Part shown: piece after piece, positions 16,996 to 25,360 of the stretch
Position numbering within the stretch: position 1 is the stretch's first letter
How the letters are laid out: every line of letters begins with the position of its first letter
Made by a program: the position numbers and the translations under genes
The notes under the pieces: generated by a model
Database searches by the model: none
The model's input: the letters and a program-made list of their open reading frames with translations, nothing else
What the model was told of the DNA's origin: nothing
Assembly: GCF_016863115.1 (NCBI RefSeq)
Contig: NZ_BOOG01000011.1
Span: 1-64,000 of the forward strand
Direction: 5' to 3'
From: Sphaerimonospora thailandensis
Lineage (GTDB): Bacteria; Actinomycetota; Actinomycetes; Streptosporangiales; Streptosporangiaceae
DNA length: 64,000 nucleotides

Positions 16996-17001
16996 AAGAC
17001 C

Positions 17002-17007
17002 TATACT
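17002..17007 (+). promoter_or_regulatory. -10 element TATACT of a leaderless marR promoter
   Basis: TATACT is followed by exactly six bases and then the GTG start at 17014, so transcription would begin at or next to the start codon. No ribosome site precedes the GTG. The operator at 16982-16995 ends 6 bp upstream of this hexamer and would block polymerase. Confidence 0.55.
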
Positions 17008-17013
17008 TGGCGG

Positions 17014-17487
17014 GTGAAGGAACCCCGTTGGCTCAGCGAGCGTGAGTTCGACGCCTGGCTGGCCTACCTCACGACGTCGCACCTGTTGGAACGCCGGATC
17101 GAGGAACAGTTGAAGGCCGACTCGGGCCTGACTCACTCGCAGTACGAGATCTTGGCCCGGCTTTCGGCTGCCCCCGGCAAGAGATTGCGCATGACCGAAC
17201 TGGCCCGTCTGGTGGTCGTCTCGAAGAGCAGGCTCAGCTACCAGATCGGCCGGCTGGAGAAGATCGGACTGGTCGAGCGGGTGAGCTGCGCCTCGGACGA
17301 GCGGGGCGTCGTGGCAACGCTCACCGGTGAAGGAGCGCGCTGCCTGGAGCGGACCGCGCCCGGCCATCTGGCCGTCGTCCGGGCCTTCCTCATCGACCAC
17401 TGCAGTCCGGACGAGTTGACGACCATGACGCGGATCATGCGGAAGGCGGCGGCGGCGATGGAGGCGGCCGGGTCTCCACCTTCATGA
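17014..17487 (+). CDS. MarR-family transcriptional regulator
   Basis: A 157-residue winged-helix regulator: LTHSQYEILARLSAAPGKRLRMTELARLVVVSKSRLSYQIGRLEKIGLVERV is interrupted only by normal MarR turns, followed by the wing CASDERGVVATLTGEG. It probably dimerises through its terminal helices and controls doxX and itself through the twin palindromes. Start choice: GTG 17014, as a leaderless transcript from TATACT at 17002; TTG at 16990 would lie within the operator. Confidence 0.85.
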   Translation: MKEPRWLSEREFDAWLAYLTTSHLLERRIEEQLKADSGLTHSQYEILARLSAAPGKRLRMTELARLVVVSKSRLSYQIGRLEKIGLVERVSCASDERGVVATLTGEGARCLERTAPGHLAVVRAFLIDHCSPDELTTMTRIMRKAAAAMEAAGSPPS

Positions 17488-17603
17488 TCTTGAGGGTACT
17501 GATGGTGGAAGGCGCCTACGGCGCGGCACAGCCTCTCCCAGCGCCGATGCCAAGGCCTGGTCGCGAGAGAACCGAACGAGATCGCCACACCCTGCAGGCA
17601 TGA

Positions 17604-17780
17604 GCGGACGAGTTCCCCTACGCCAGCAGCAAACAGGGCGCCAAGGACGCCAACGGGCACTACTCGATCATGTACATCCCGGCACGGCAGAACAACCTCC
17701 ACGGTCGGTACCTGTCGGCGTTCTACTCGCGCTATCGCGTGGGCACCGACAACAAGTTCTGGGTGAGAATCGTGGACTAG
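17604..17780 (+). pseudogene. C-terminal relic of a NucA/NucB-type secreted nuclease or toxin domain
   Basis: The frame reads ADEFPYASSKQGAKDANGH, then IPARQNNLHGRYLSAFYSRYR and NKFWVRIVD before TAG. This resembles the end of NucA/NucB deoxyribonuclease domains (xCDEYPFAST ... PARENxxQGGxLxxFY). An in-frame TGA at 17601-17603 precedes it directly and no start codon or ribosome site exists, so it is a fragment. Such domains occur as tips of polymorphic toxins; the gene about 100 bp downstream resembles an immunity-type protein. Confidence 0.6.
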
Positions 17781-17878
17781 GTGATCCACTAGCAGAGTGA
17801 TCGCGACACTGCTCTGGCGCGGCCCGCTTCCCGGCGTGCCGCGCCAGGGTGATTCCCCCATCCGAACAGGACTCGACT

Positions 17879-18484
17879 ATGGCTTTCCCCAACGAGCGTT
17901 ACGACCTGCTCAACGAGTATGAACTGCACGACGTTTTCATCGGCGCCTGGTGCAAGGGCCTGAGCGTCGCCGAGGCCGCCGCCCGGCTGCGGGTCGATCC
18001 CGATTCGGCCACCGAGTGTGTATGGGCGGAGATCGGCGACGGCCTGGGTGAGCTGGATGCGGAGACCGGCGTGGTGTGGATCGGCGAGCAAGCTCCCGGC
18101 TGGACGCAGATCATCCAGTACGCGGGCCTGCACATCGGCATCAACGAGCCGCAGCTGGAGCTCTCCGACGGCGGCGCGCTCCTCTACCTGGGCTGGCCGC
18201 TGCTGGAATTGGAGGGCCCAGAGGACCTGGAGTACGTGGTGGACGGGCGCGCGCTCACGAGCGTGTCCCTGGCCGACCCCGACGTCAGGTGCGGCCCCGA
18301 GCCCGACGTGCTGGACCGGTACATGGACGGGCTGCCCCTGGACCAGGAAACCCCAGTGGACGAGCTGCTCGACGCCGCTTTCCAGCTCGTCGGCCGGGTC
18401 ACCGGACGAGAACTAGACGCCGCCTGGCTGCGTGGCAGCCACACTCGGTACATCATCCCGGCTGGTGCCTGGGACCTGAAGTAG
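17879..18484 (+). CDS. DUF6461-like protein, possible immunity protein
   Basis: A 201-residue acidic soluble protein. DVFIGAWCKGLSVAEAAARL, a tryptophan/glycine-rich middle (WIGEQAPGWTQIIQYAGLHIGIN), PEPDVLDRYMDGLPLD and TGRELDAAWLRG follow the layout of the DUF6461 family, which is common in actinomycetes. The ATG at 17879 has AGGACT upstream. A nuclease-toxin relic ends about 100 bp upstream on the same strand, so an orphan immunity role is plausible but unproven. Confidence 0.62.
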   Translation: MAFPNERYDLLNEYELHDVFIGAWCKGLSVAEAAARLRVDPDSATECVWAEIGDGLGELDAETGVVWIGEQAPGWTQIIQYAGLHIGINEPQLELSDGGALLYLGWPLLELEGPEDLEYVVDGRALTSVSLADPDVRCGPEPDVLDRYMDGLPLDQETPVDELLDAAFQLVGRVTGRELDAAWLRGSHTRYIIPAGAWDLK

Positions 18485-18751
18485 CGGCCGGCCACTGGCC
18501 ACGTCATGCCGACGAGCACGGCAGCGACGGGCGGCCTGCCGTGCGCTCATCCTGGCTGTCTCGTCGGCGTTGTCAAGGGTGTGCAGGTCGTCCGATGCAA
18601 CCGGACTGGGTGACTCATCATGGCACCGGATGCGACCGAAGTGATGTCGTCGCAGCTTCTTCGTGTTGATGCCGGGTTGGTGCACGCGGCCGCCGAACTT
18701 TCCCGCTTCGCTCAGTTCGGCGGCCCCGCCACGCGCGCTGCCGACCTGCTG

Positions 18752-19180
18752 TCAAACCGGAACGACTGCCACCATGCTCTCAAGGCCGATGAAATCGGCG
18801 GGGTTCCGTGTGTAGAGCGACAGGCCACGGTTGGAGGCCACTGCGGCGATCATGAGGTCCATCCGACGGGGTCGGGGATCACGGCCCGCGGCCAAGGTGA
18901 GAGCCACGAGGGTTCCGTAACGAGCAGCGGCGTCGCCGTCAAACGGTAGCGGTTCGAAGTCGGCGACGGCCGCCCCAAGCTTCTCCATTCGGGCGGCTCT
19001 GGCGGTGGCGTCCTTCGCCATGGCGACACCTTGATGAAGTTCGGCCAGGGTAATCGCAGTGATCTCGGGGATAACGGGCAGGTCTGCGGGATCGATCACG
19101 CCGAGATCGATGTAGACACAGGTGTCGAGCACGCCGGACTGTTGCCGGTCAGGCACGGCTGCGCTCCCAGGGGTCGTCAT
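18752..19180 (-). CDS. vapC: VapC-type PIN-domain ribonuclease toxin
   Basis: A 142-residue PIN-domain toxin. Acidic active-site residues are visible: Asp in [10 protein letters not shown], Glu in [10 protein letters not shown] and Asp in [11 protein letters not shown], with the usual C-terminal YTRNPADF. It should cleave RNA unless bound by the Phd-type antitoxin encoded just upstream. The genes overlap by 32 bp. The ATG at 19180 gives 16 extra residues before the PIN core; a start nearer VLDTC is possible. A related pair occurs at 40960-41687. Confidence 0.85.
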   Translation of the reverse strand: MTTPGSAAVPDRQQSGVLDTCVYIDLGVIDPADLPVIPEITAITLAELHQGVAMAKDATARAARMEKLGAAVADFEPLPFDGDAAARYGTLVALTLAAGRDPRPRRMDLMIAAVASNRGLSLYTRNPADFIGLESMVAVVPV

Positions 19181-19427
19181 CTCCGACGCGATCCTCCGTC
19201 CCGAAGAACTCGTCGGCTTCCCGCCGCATCTCGGCGTAGTCGACACGCGGCAGTCGACGGTGCCGGGCCACCAGTTCCTCGGCCGTAAGACGGCGTCGGC
19301 GGGCCAAGGGCCGTAGCTCGGCGACCTCAATGCCGTTGCGAGTGATGTGGTAGACCTCGCCGTTCTCCACCGCGTCCATAACTGCAGCAGAGTTGTTGCG
19401 GAACTCTCGCTGGGTGATGGTCTTCAT
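19149..19427 (-). CDS. vapB: Phd/YefM-family antitoxin
   Basis: A 92-residue antitoxin starting [24 protein letters not shown], the Phd/YefM DNA-binding fold, followed by [15 protein letters not shown] and an acidic C-terminal tail that would wrap the toxin. The ATG at 19427 fits the family N-terminus; longer in-frame starts add unrelated residues. It precedes and overlaps vapC, so both are made from one transcript and are probably autoregulated. Confidence 0.83.
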   Translation of the reverse strand: MKTITQREFRNNSAAVMDAVENGEVYHITRNGIEVAELRPLARRRRLTAEELVARHRRLPRVDYAEMRREADEFFGTEDRVGDDDPWERSRA

Positions 19428-19854
19428 GACACCATCGTAGCTCGGTGTGTCTCTTAGTGCTACGGGAGAGTGATGTCTCATGACTTCCCGGACCGGGCCG
19501 AGATTTTGGTCACAAGGGCTGGCTTTTGGGGCGCGCACATGGTTGCCTTAATCGTGTGATCATGCTGGTGATCCGTCGCCACGTCGACTACCTGCGCGTT
19601 GCCAGCGCCATGTGTTCCGTCGCCATGCGCTGAGGCCGTGCCGCGCCGTCCACCGGCGCCCTGAAGCTTTCCTTCGCCGCCGCCCGGGTCTCGTCCGGGG
19701 TGGCGTTCCCAATGCCTGCCCGATGTCGTGCACGGTGACGATCACCCATCCCACCGCCCGCCGAACCCTGACGGCCGCCCGGCTGTGCCCGTACAGGGCA
19801 CATGACTACCAGCTGTAAACCAGTTTCAGGCTGTCCGATAACCTACGGAGAACC
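19428..19854. other. Intergenic stretch between vapB and metY with no supported gene
   Basis: About 430 bp. Short open frames on both strands (for example 19560-19803 minus and 19612-19818 plus) have no ribosome site, no recognisable motif and inconsistent codon bias. A decayed gene is possible. No SAM-riboswitch-like core was found ahead of metY. GGAG at 19845-19848 is the metY ribosome site. Confidence 0.4.
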
Positions 19855-21180
19855 ATGAGCGAGCAGCACACCGAATCCGCCCCCGCCTCCGCGAACTGGT
19901 CTTTCGAGACCCAGCAGGTGCACGCCGGAGCCGTACCCGACCCGACCACCGGCGCCCGCGCGGTGCCGATCTACCAGACGACCTCGTTCGTCTTCCGCGA
20001 CACTCAGCACGCGGCGGGCGTGTTCGCCCTGACCGAGCCGGGCAATATCTACACCCGGCTGGGCAACCCCACCCAGGACGTCTTCGAGCAGCGCGTGACC
20101 GCGCTCGAGGGCGGCGTCGCCGCAGTGGCGCTGGCCTCGGGGCAGGCCGCGGAGACCATGGCGATCCTCAACCTGGCCGGTTCCGGCGACCACGTGGTCT
20201 CCAGCTCAACGATCTACGGTGGCACCTACAACCTGCTCCGCCACACGATGCGCAAGCTCGGCATCGAGGTGACCTTCGTCGACCCCGACGACCTGGACGC
20301 CTGGCGGGACGCCATCCGCCCGAACACCAAGGCGCTGTTCGCCGAGTCCGTCGGCAACCCCAAGGGCAACGTGCTGGACGTGCGGGCCGTCGCGGACGTC
20401 GCCCACGCGGCGGGTCTCCCTCTCATCGTGGACAACACGCTGCCCACGCCGTACCTGATGCGTCCGCTCGAGCACGGCGCCGACATCGTCGTCCACTCGG
20501 CGACGAAGTTCATCGGCGGCCACGGCACGACGATCGCCGGTGTCGTGGTGGACGGCGGCACGTTCGACTTCGGCGCCCACCCCGAGCGCTTCCCGGACTT
20601 CAGCGAGCCCGACCCCACCTACAACGGGCTGCGCTACTGGCCGGCTCTCGGCCCGGGCGCGTACGCCATCAAGCTCCGCGTCCAACTGCTGCGCGACCTC
20701 GGCATGGCGCTGTCCCCGCACTCCGCCTTCCTCCTGCTGCAGGGGATCGAGACGCTGTCCCTGCGGATGGAACGGCACTCGGCCAACGCCCAGGCCCTGG
20801 CCGAATGGCTGGAGCAGCGGGACGAGGTCGCGGCGGTGCACCACCCCGGTCTGCCCTCCAGCCGTTGGTACGACGCCCGTCAGCGCTACCTGCCGCGCGG
20901 CGCGGGGGCGGTCTTCGCCTTCGAACTGCGTGACGGCATCGAGGCGGGCAAGCGGTTCGTCGAAGGCGTGGAGCTGTTCAGCCATCTGGCCAACATGGGC
21001 GACGTGCGCAGCCTGATCATCCACCCGGCGTCGACCACTCACAGCCAGCTGAACGAGGAGGAGCTCGCCGCCGCGGGTGTCGCGCCCGGGCTGGTACGGC
21101 TGTCGGTGGGCATCGAGAACATCGACGACCTCAAGGCCGATCTGGAGGCCGGTTTCCGAGCGGCCAAGGCGGCGTCTTGA
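19855..21180 (+). CDS. metY: O-acetylhomoserine sulfhydrylase (MetY)
   Basis: A 441-residue PLP enzyme of the Cys/Met metabolism family that makes homocysteine from O-acetylhomoserine and sulfide. The PLP lysine is Lys218 in [12 protein letters not shown]. Other family blocks are [32 protein letters not shown] and [14 protein letters not shown]. The length matches MetY rather than the shorter MetB/MetZ. It is followed by metX with overlapping stop and start, forming a direct two-step module. Confidence 0.93.
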   Translation: MSEQHTESAPASANWSFETQQVHAGAVPDPTTGARAVPIYQTTSFVFRDTQHAAGVFALTEPGNIYTRLGNPTQDVFEQRVTALEGGVAAVALASGQAAETMAILNLAGSGDHVVSSSTIYGGTYNLLRHTMRKLGIEVTFVDPDDLDAWRDAIRPNTKALFAESVGNPKGNVLDVRAVADVAHAAGLPLIVDNTLPTPYLMRPLEHGADIVVHSATKFIGGHGTTIAGVVVDGGTFDFGAHPERFPDFSEPDPTYNGLRYWPALGPGAYAIKLRVQLLRDLGMALSPHSAFLLLQGIETLSLRMERHSANAQALAEWLEQRDEVAAVHHPGLPSSRWYDARQRYLPRGAGAVFAFELRDGIEAGKRFVEGVELFSHLANMGDVRSLIIHPASTTHSQLNEEELAAAGVAPGLVRLSVGIENIDDLKADLEAGFRAAKAAS

Positions 21181-22388
21181 CCGTACGGCAGGGCATGGCG
21201 CGGGAGGGGACGGCGCGGGAGGGCGTCGCGAACCTCCCGCCGCCACCGGCGACCGGCGCGTGGCAGGAGGGGGACCCTCCTGGCGATCGCCGATGGATGA
21301 CGCCGGACAGCCCGCTGCCGCTTGAGGCGGGGGGCGAGCTGCCCGGCGTCCGCGTCGCGTACGAGACGTGGGGGCGGCTCGCACCGGACGGCTCCAACGC
21401 GGTCCTGGTGCTGCACGCCCTGACCGGCGACAGCCACGTCGTGGGCCCGGCCGGTCCGGGCCACCCGACCGCCGGCTGGTGGGAGGGGCTCATCGGGCCG
21501 GGCCGCGCACTCGACACCGACCGCTGGTTCGTCGTCGCGCCCAACGTGCTCGGCGGCTGCCAGGGCAGCACGGGCCCCTCCTCCCGCCGTCCGGACGGAC
21601 GGCGCTGGGGCGGGGCCTTCCCGTTCCTGACCCAGCGTGACCAGGTGGCGGCCGAGGCCCACCTCGCTGACGCGCTGGGGATCGAGAGCTGGGCGCTCGT
21701 GATCGGCGGGTCGATGGGCGGCATGCGCGCGCTGGAGTGGGCGGTGACCCACCCGGCGCGGGTGCGGTCGCTGCTGGTGCTGGCCTCCACGGGCGCGGCG
21801 AGCGCCGAACAGATCGCCTGGGCGGGCATCCAGCTGCACGCCATCCGGTCCGACCCGGGTTGGCGCGGCGGCGACTACCACGACGCGGGTCCGGGGCGGG
21901 GACCCCACGCGGGGCTCGGCATCGCGCGGCGGCTGGCCCACGTGACGTACCGCTGCGAGCCGGAGCTGCAGGCCCGGTTCGGCCGGCTGCCGCAGGGGGA
22001 CGAGGACCCGTGGCGGGGCGGCCGCCGCCAGGTGGAGTCGTACCTCGACCACCACGCCGACAAGCTGGTACGCCGGTTCGACGCGGGCAGCTATGTCACG
22101 CTGGCCGAGGCGATGAACGCCCATGACATCGGCCGGGGGCGTGGTGGTACGGCTGCCGCGCTGTGTCGGGTCACCGCCCGGACGATCGTGGCCGGCATCG
22201 ACTCCGACCGGCTCTACCCGCTCGTCCAGCAGGCGGAGCTCGCCGACGGCATCCCAGGGGCTGACCGGCTACGGGTGATCGAGTCGCCGCACGGCCACGA
22301 CGGCTTCCTGATCGAGGTCGACCAGGTCGCCTCCCTCGTCAGGGAACTCACCGCCGACCAACCCCGTCTCGCCGCCGAGTGTCGCTGA
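21177..22388 (+). CDS. metX: Homoserine O-acetyltransferase (MetX)
   Basis: A 403-residue alpha/beta hydrolase-fold acyltransferase that acetylates homoserine for the MetY reaction. Nucleophile Ser179 lies in IGGSMGGMRALEW, and the C-terminal His lies in SPHGHDGFLIE. VLHALTGDSHVVG and APNVLGGCQGSTGP are family signatures. The TTG start at 21177 overlaps the metY stop (TTGA). An ATG at 21195 is an alternative. The first 40 residues, encoded by GCGGGAGGG-type repeats, are poorly conserved. Confidence 0.92.
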   Translation: MTVRQGMAREGTAREGVANLPPPPATGAWQEGDPPGDRRWMTPDSPLPLEAGGELPGVRVAYETWGRLAPDGSNAVLVLHALTGDSHVVGPAGPGHPTAGWWEGLIGPGRALDTDRWFVVAPNVLGGCQGSTGPSSRRPDGRRWGGAFPFLTQRDQVAAEAHLADALGIESWALVIGGSMGGMRALEWAVTHPARVRSLLVLASTGAASAEQIAWAGIQLHAIRSDPGWRGGDYHDAGPGRGPHAGLGIARRLAHVTYRCEPELQARFGRLPQGDEDPWRGGRRQVESYLDHHADKLVRRFDAGSYVTLAEAMNAHDIGRGRGGTAAALCRVTARTIVAGIDSDRLYPLVQQAELADGIPGADRLRVIESPHGHDGFLIEVDQVASLVRELTADQPRLAAECR

Positions 22389-22416
22389 CAGGCCCCGCCC
22401 GGAATCGATCACGACG

Positions 22417-22821
22417 TTAGTGCTGTCGAAACACCGTTTCGACAGCATCTTCGTCATGGTCGATTGCGTCGGCTGTTGAAGTATCCCCGAGCCGGCCAGG
22501 CCTGGCCGTCGATTTCTCATGCTTTGCGCCCATCACGTGTACGGCTGCTCCGGCGAGGTCTTCGAGCTTCTCCAGCATGAAGCTCCGTATGAGGCGGTGG
22601 CCGGACAGGTCGTTCAGCGTCGGGACCACCACGTCGTACGCCTCGGCCCGCTGGAGCTCGTCGAGTAGCTCGGTGAAGGCGGGAAACCTGCCCGGCTCGT
22701 CCTCATAGAAGATCGTGACGAGGTGGTAGCCCTCGGCCTCCGCGAAGCGCTTCATGGCCTTCTCGCGGTCGCGGATGGCCTGATCGGCCTCGCCGTCGTG
22801 GAGGCGCATGTAGCCGTACAT
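22417..22821 (-). CDS. Serine-recombinase-like N-terminal-domain protein without the catalytic serine
   Basis: A 134-residue protein resembling the resolvase/invertase catalytic domain: MYGYMRLHDGEADQAIRDRE, then YEDEPGRFPAFTELLDELQ and YDVVVPTLNDLS. True serine recombinases read YxRVS near the N-terminus; here that Ser is His (YMRLH), and no DNA-binding domain follows. It is therefore probably not a recombinase. The ATG at 22821 begins the domain; a longer start at 22878 is possible. It is divergent from the XRE/DUF397 pair. Confidence 0.65.
   Translation of the reverse strand: MYGYMRLHDGEADQAIRDREKAMKRFAEAEGYHLVTIFYEDEPGRFPAFTELLDELQRAEAYDVVVPTLNDLSGHRLIRSFMLEKLEDLAGAAVHVMGAKHEKSTARPGRLGDTSTADAIDHDEDAVETVFRQH
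22421..22447. terminator. Bidirectional hairpin at the metX / recombinase-like convergence
   Basis: TGCTGTCGAAAC and its exact reverse complement are separated by three bases (12-bp stem). It lies just after the end of metX and inside the last codons of the convergent minus-strand gene, where it could stop both transcripts. There is no T-tract on the plus side. Confidence 0.6.
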
Positions 22822-23024
22822 CAAGGGTTCCACCCGCGCACCGCTCCTCTCTGATCTTCGGTGAGCCGCCCGACGCACTGAGACAACTACAGTGCGCGAA
22901 CGGACGAATCTGATGAGTGACCAGAGTGAAGCACTGAGAAATGACGCCGCGCAAGGTTTCGTTTGAAATACTTACCTCGATGGCCACACTCGCATAAGTT
23001 CATTGCAAAGCGTTCGACCGGATG

Positions 23025-23043
23025 CTTTCATTGCGAGTGAAAG
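23025..23043. promoter_or_regulatory. Imperfect inverted repeat upstream of the XRE gene
   Basis: CTTTCATTGCGAGTGAAAG has 6-bp perfect arms, with further partial symmetry in the centre. It ends 25 bp before the XRE start. CATTGC occurs again at 23001. This is a plausible operator for the adjacent XRE protein, not proven. Confidence 0.4.
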
Positions 23044-23068
23044 ACGAATCTCAAGACGAGGAGGCGGG

Positions 23069-23953
23069 ATGATAGAGGGCGCTTCTGGCTCTACCGTGCC
23101 AAGGCGACAACTTGGCCGATACCTGCGCGATCTGCGCAATCGTGCACGGCTTAGTGTCAAAGCGGCAGCCGAAGCGCTGGAATGGTCAGAAACGAAAATC
23201 TGGCGTATCGAAACCGGGCAGACCTCGATGCGCTCACTCGACGTCGAGAGCATTTGCCGCATTTACGGTGCCCCCGACGATTTGACGCAATCGCTCATGG
23301 CGCTCGCGAAAGAGACCAAGGCGCGTGGTTGGTGGCTGAGCTACAGCGACGTCATCAACGAGGGCTTCGACGTCTACATCGGGCTGGAGGAGGCCGCCGC
23401 CTGCCTCCGCTGGTACGAGATGGAACTCGTCCCAGGGCTGTTCCAGATCGCGGACTATGCCCGCACGCTGATCCGCGCCGACAACCCCGACAACGACACC
23501 GCCGAGATCGAACGGCGTGTTCAGCTCCGCATCGCCAGGCAGACATTGCTCACCCGGGTAACGAACCGGCCCGAGCTACGGGTTGTGCTGGGCGAGGCGA
23601 TCCTGCGCCGGCCGGTGGGCGGCGAGAAGGTCATGAGCGCACAGCTCACTCGGTTGATTGAGGTGAGCGATCTGCCCAATGTGGAGCTCAAGGTCATGCC
23701 GTTCGAAGCCGGGATGTATGCCGGAATCATGTCCGGCCCGTTCACCATGCTGGAGTTTCCCCTGAACGGCAACGGCAAGCCGACCGAGCCGCCGATCGTC
23801 TACGTGGACGGCTTCACCGGCGCGCTCTTCCTCGACAAGCCGCACGAGATCGAGCGGTACGACACCGCGTTCAACGACATCTGGAGGGCCGCTCTAGACG
23901 AGGCGGCATCACGAGATCTGATCGCCAAGGCAGCAAGGGAGTTCGAACAATGA
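23069..23953 (+). CDS. XRE-family regulator with DUF5753 C-terminal domain
   Basis: A 294-residue actinomycete regulator. The N-terminal helix-turn-helix is LGRYLRDLRNRARLSVKAAAEAL and SETKIWRIETGQTSMR, followed by a DUF5753 domain (about 110-285) with YEMELVPGLFQIADYARTLI and VYVDGFTGALFLDKP. Such proteins pair with a small DUF397 protein, as in the WhiJ/BldB-type systems that affect development. The ATG at 23069 has GAGGAGG upstream. Its stop overlaps the next start (ATGA). Confidence 0.88.
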   Translation: MIEGASGSTVPRRQLGRYLRDLRNRARLSVKAAAEALEWSETKIWRIETGQTSMRSLDVESICRIYGAPDDLTQSLMALAKETKARGWWLSYSDVINEGFDVYIGLEEAAACLRWYEMELVPGLFQIADYARTLIRADNPDNDTAEIERRVQLRIARQTLLTRVTNRPELRVVLGEAILRRPVGGEKVMSAQLTRLIEVSDLPNVELKVMPFEAGMYAGIMSGPFTMLEFPLNGNGKPTEPPIVYVDGFTGALFLDKPHEIERYDTAFNDIWRAALDEAASRDLIAKAAREFEQ

Positions 23954-24162
23954 GCAGCGACGAACTGGCCACGGCCAGATGGTTCAAGAGCAGTCGTTCC
24001 AACGGCCAGAACAACTGCGTCGAGGTGGCCTTCCTCGGCAGCGGGCGCGTCGCCCTGCGTGACACCAAAGACAGGGGCGCCGGTCCGGTACACGTCTTCA
24101 CCCCCGGCGAGTGGGACGCCTTCATCGAGGGCGCCAAACTCGGCGAATTCGACCGAGCCTAA
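23950..24162 (+). CDS. DUF397 small protein (XRE partner)
   Basis: A 70-residue DUF397 protein with the core WFKSSRSNGQNNCVEVAFL and VALRDTKDR ... FTPGEWDAFIEGAK. In actinomycetes these are encoded next to DUF5753 XRE regulators and are thought to act as their antagonist or cofactor; some pairs behave like toxin-antitoxin units. The start overlaps the XRE stop by 4 bp. A strong hairpin follows at 24190. Confidence 0.88.
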   Translation: MSSDELATARWFKSSRSNGQNNCVEVAFLGSGRVALRDTKDRGAGPVHVFTPGEWDAFIEGAKLGEFDRA

Positions 24163-24189
24163 CCCCAACCCGCGCCCCGAGGCAGGTAC

Positions 24190-24224
24190 GGCTTCCGCCT
24201 CCTGATCATAAGGAGGTGGAAGCC
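24190..24224 (+). terminator. Hairpin terminator after the XRE/DUF397 operon
   Basis: GGCTTCCGCCTCC pairs with GGAGGTGGAAGCC (13-bp stem with one G-U pair, 9-nt loop). It stands between the DUF397 stop and the promoter of the next gene. There is no run of T, which is common for actinomycete terminators. Confidence 0.65.
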
Positions 24225-24234
24225 GGGTGAAATC

Positions 24235-24240
24235 TATACT
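24235..24240 (+). promoter_or_regulatory. -10 element TATACT of a leaderless promoter
   Basis: TATACT is separated from the GTG start at 24247 by six bases (GGCGGG), the same arrangement as at marR (17002). A leaderless transcript is predicted. Confidence 0.5.
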
Positions 24241-24246
24241 GGCGGG

Positions 24247-25167
24247 GTGAACGGGGGAGACGTCGGCGGCCTGGGGGAGCGGGTGGAGCTCGGGCGGGCT
24301 CGGGCCGTACCGCTCACGGAACTCCACGACGACCGCCTCGCCGCGGCCGGGGTACGGCTGCTGCTCAAGCGAGACGATCTGCTCCATCCGCTCCTGCCCG
24401 GCAACAAGTACCGGAAGCTGCGCCACAACCTGACCCGCGCCGCCGAACTCGGCCACGAAACGCTGCTGACGTACGGCGGGGCCTACTCCAACCACATCCG
24501 GGCCGTCGCGGCGGCCGGCGCCGAGTTCGGGTTCCGTACGATCGGCGTCATACGTGGTGAGGAGCACCTGCCGCTCAACGACACGTTGGCGTTCGCGACC
24601 GGGTGCGGAATGCGGCTGGTGTACGTGGACCGGACGAGCTACCGGGCCAAGGACGACCCGGAGGCCGTCGAGGCGCTGCGACGCCGGTTCGGCGACTTCT
24701 ACCGGCTGCCCGAGGGCGGCAGCAACGAGCTGGCGGTGCTCGGCTGCGCCGAACTGCCGGCCGAGATCGACGTGCCGTTCAACCTCGTCTGCTGCCCGGT
24801 CGGCACCGGCGGCACGCTGGCCGGCATCGCCGCCGGGCTGGCCCCCGGTCAGCGTGCGCTCGGATTCTCCGTGCTCAAAGGCGGCCGGTTCCTCGCCGAG
24901 ACCGTCGCCCACCTCCAGCAGGTCGCGTACGGCGGCATGTCGGCGAACTGGTCGATCAGTTACGACTTCCACGCGGGCGGCTACGCCAAGCGGAACGCCG
25001 ATCTCGACGCCTTCATCACCGACTTCGCCGACCGCCACGGCATGGTGCTCGAATGGGTCTACGTCGCCAAGATGCTCTGGGGGATCTTCACCCTGGCCGA
25101 GTACGGCGAGTTTCCCTCCGGGACGACCATCGTCGCCGTGATCACCGCCCCGATCACCAGGGCGTGA
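24247..25167 (+). CDS. ACC deaminase / D-cysteine desulfhydrase family PLP enzyme
   Basis: A 306-residue fold-type II PLP enzyme. LKRDDLLHPLLPGNKYRKLRHNL holds the PLP lysine (Lys54); TYGGAYSNHIRAVAAAG and CPVGTGGTLAGI are the phosphate-binding loops. The family includes 1-aminocyclopropane-1-carboxylate deaminases (ethylene control in plant-associated bacteria) and D-cysteine desulfhydrases, which cannot be separated by eye. The GTG start follows TATACT directly; no ribosome site is seen. Confidence 0.8.
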   Translation: MNGGDVGGLGERVELGRARAVPLTELHDDRLAAAGVRLLLKRDDLLHPLLPGNKYRKLRHNLTRAAELGHETLLTYGGAYSNHIRAVAAAGAEFGFRTIGVIRGEEHLPLNDTLAFATGCGMRLVYVDRTSYRAKDDPEAVEALRRRFGDFYRLPEGGSNELAVLGCAELPAEIDVPFNLVCCPVGTGGTLAGIAAGLAPGQRALGFSVLKGGRFLAETVAHLQQVAYGGMSANWSISYDFHAGGYAKRNADLDAFITDFADRHGMVLEWVYVAKMLWGIFTLAEYGEFPSGTTIVAVITAPITRA

Positions 25168-25201
25168 CAGTCAGGCGTCGTGTTCGACGGCGTCGGGACC
25201 C

Positions 25202-25295
25202 ATTTGGCGTGATCACCAAGGTCCGGTCTCGGTCGTGGCAGGCCTTGCGATTTGGCGTGCATCGAGTTGGCGTCTGTGGTGTTATGGGGTGATAT
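25202..25295 (+). promoter_or_regulatory. Short direct repeats and a possible promoter upstream of kynA
   Basis: ATTTGGCGTG occurs at 25202-25211 and 25250-25259, and a shorter form (GTTGGCGT) at 25266. TTGGCG at 25267 is followed after 17 bp by TGATAT, a passable -35/-10 pair. The repeats could bind a regulator of tryptophan or glutamate catabolism. This is inference from position only. Confidence 0.3.
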
Positions 25296-25360
25296 CGGGG
25301 ACGGTGGCCGAGCTTCTGATCAATGGGGATCGGAGGGCCCTGCCGCCGGAGGGGTGACGC

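Noticed and set aside
18620-18949. Plus-strand frame overlapping the vapC end
   Set aside because: Poor codon bias, and its second half lies over vapC; the first 45 residues faintly resemble a helical secretion-type N-terminus but not enough to call.
19560-19818. Several short frames between vapB and metY
   Set aside because: No ribosome sites, motifs or consistent bias; at most a decayed gene.
19700-19854. Possible SAM riboswitch upstream of metY-metX
   Set aside because: No conserved SAM-I, SAM-II or SAM-IV core could be recognised in the leader.
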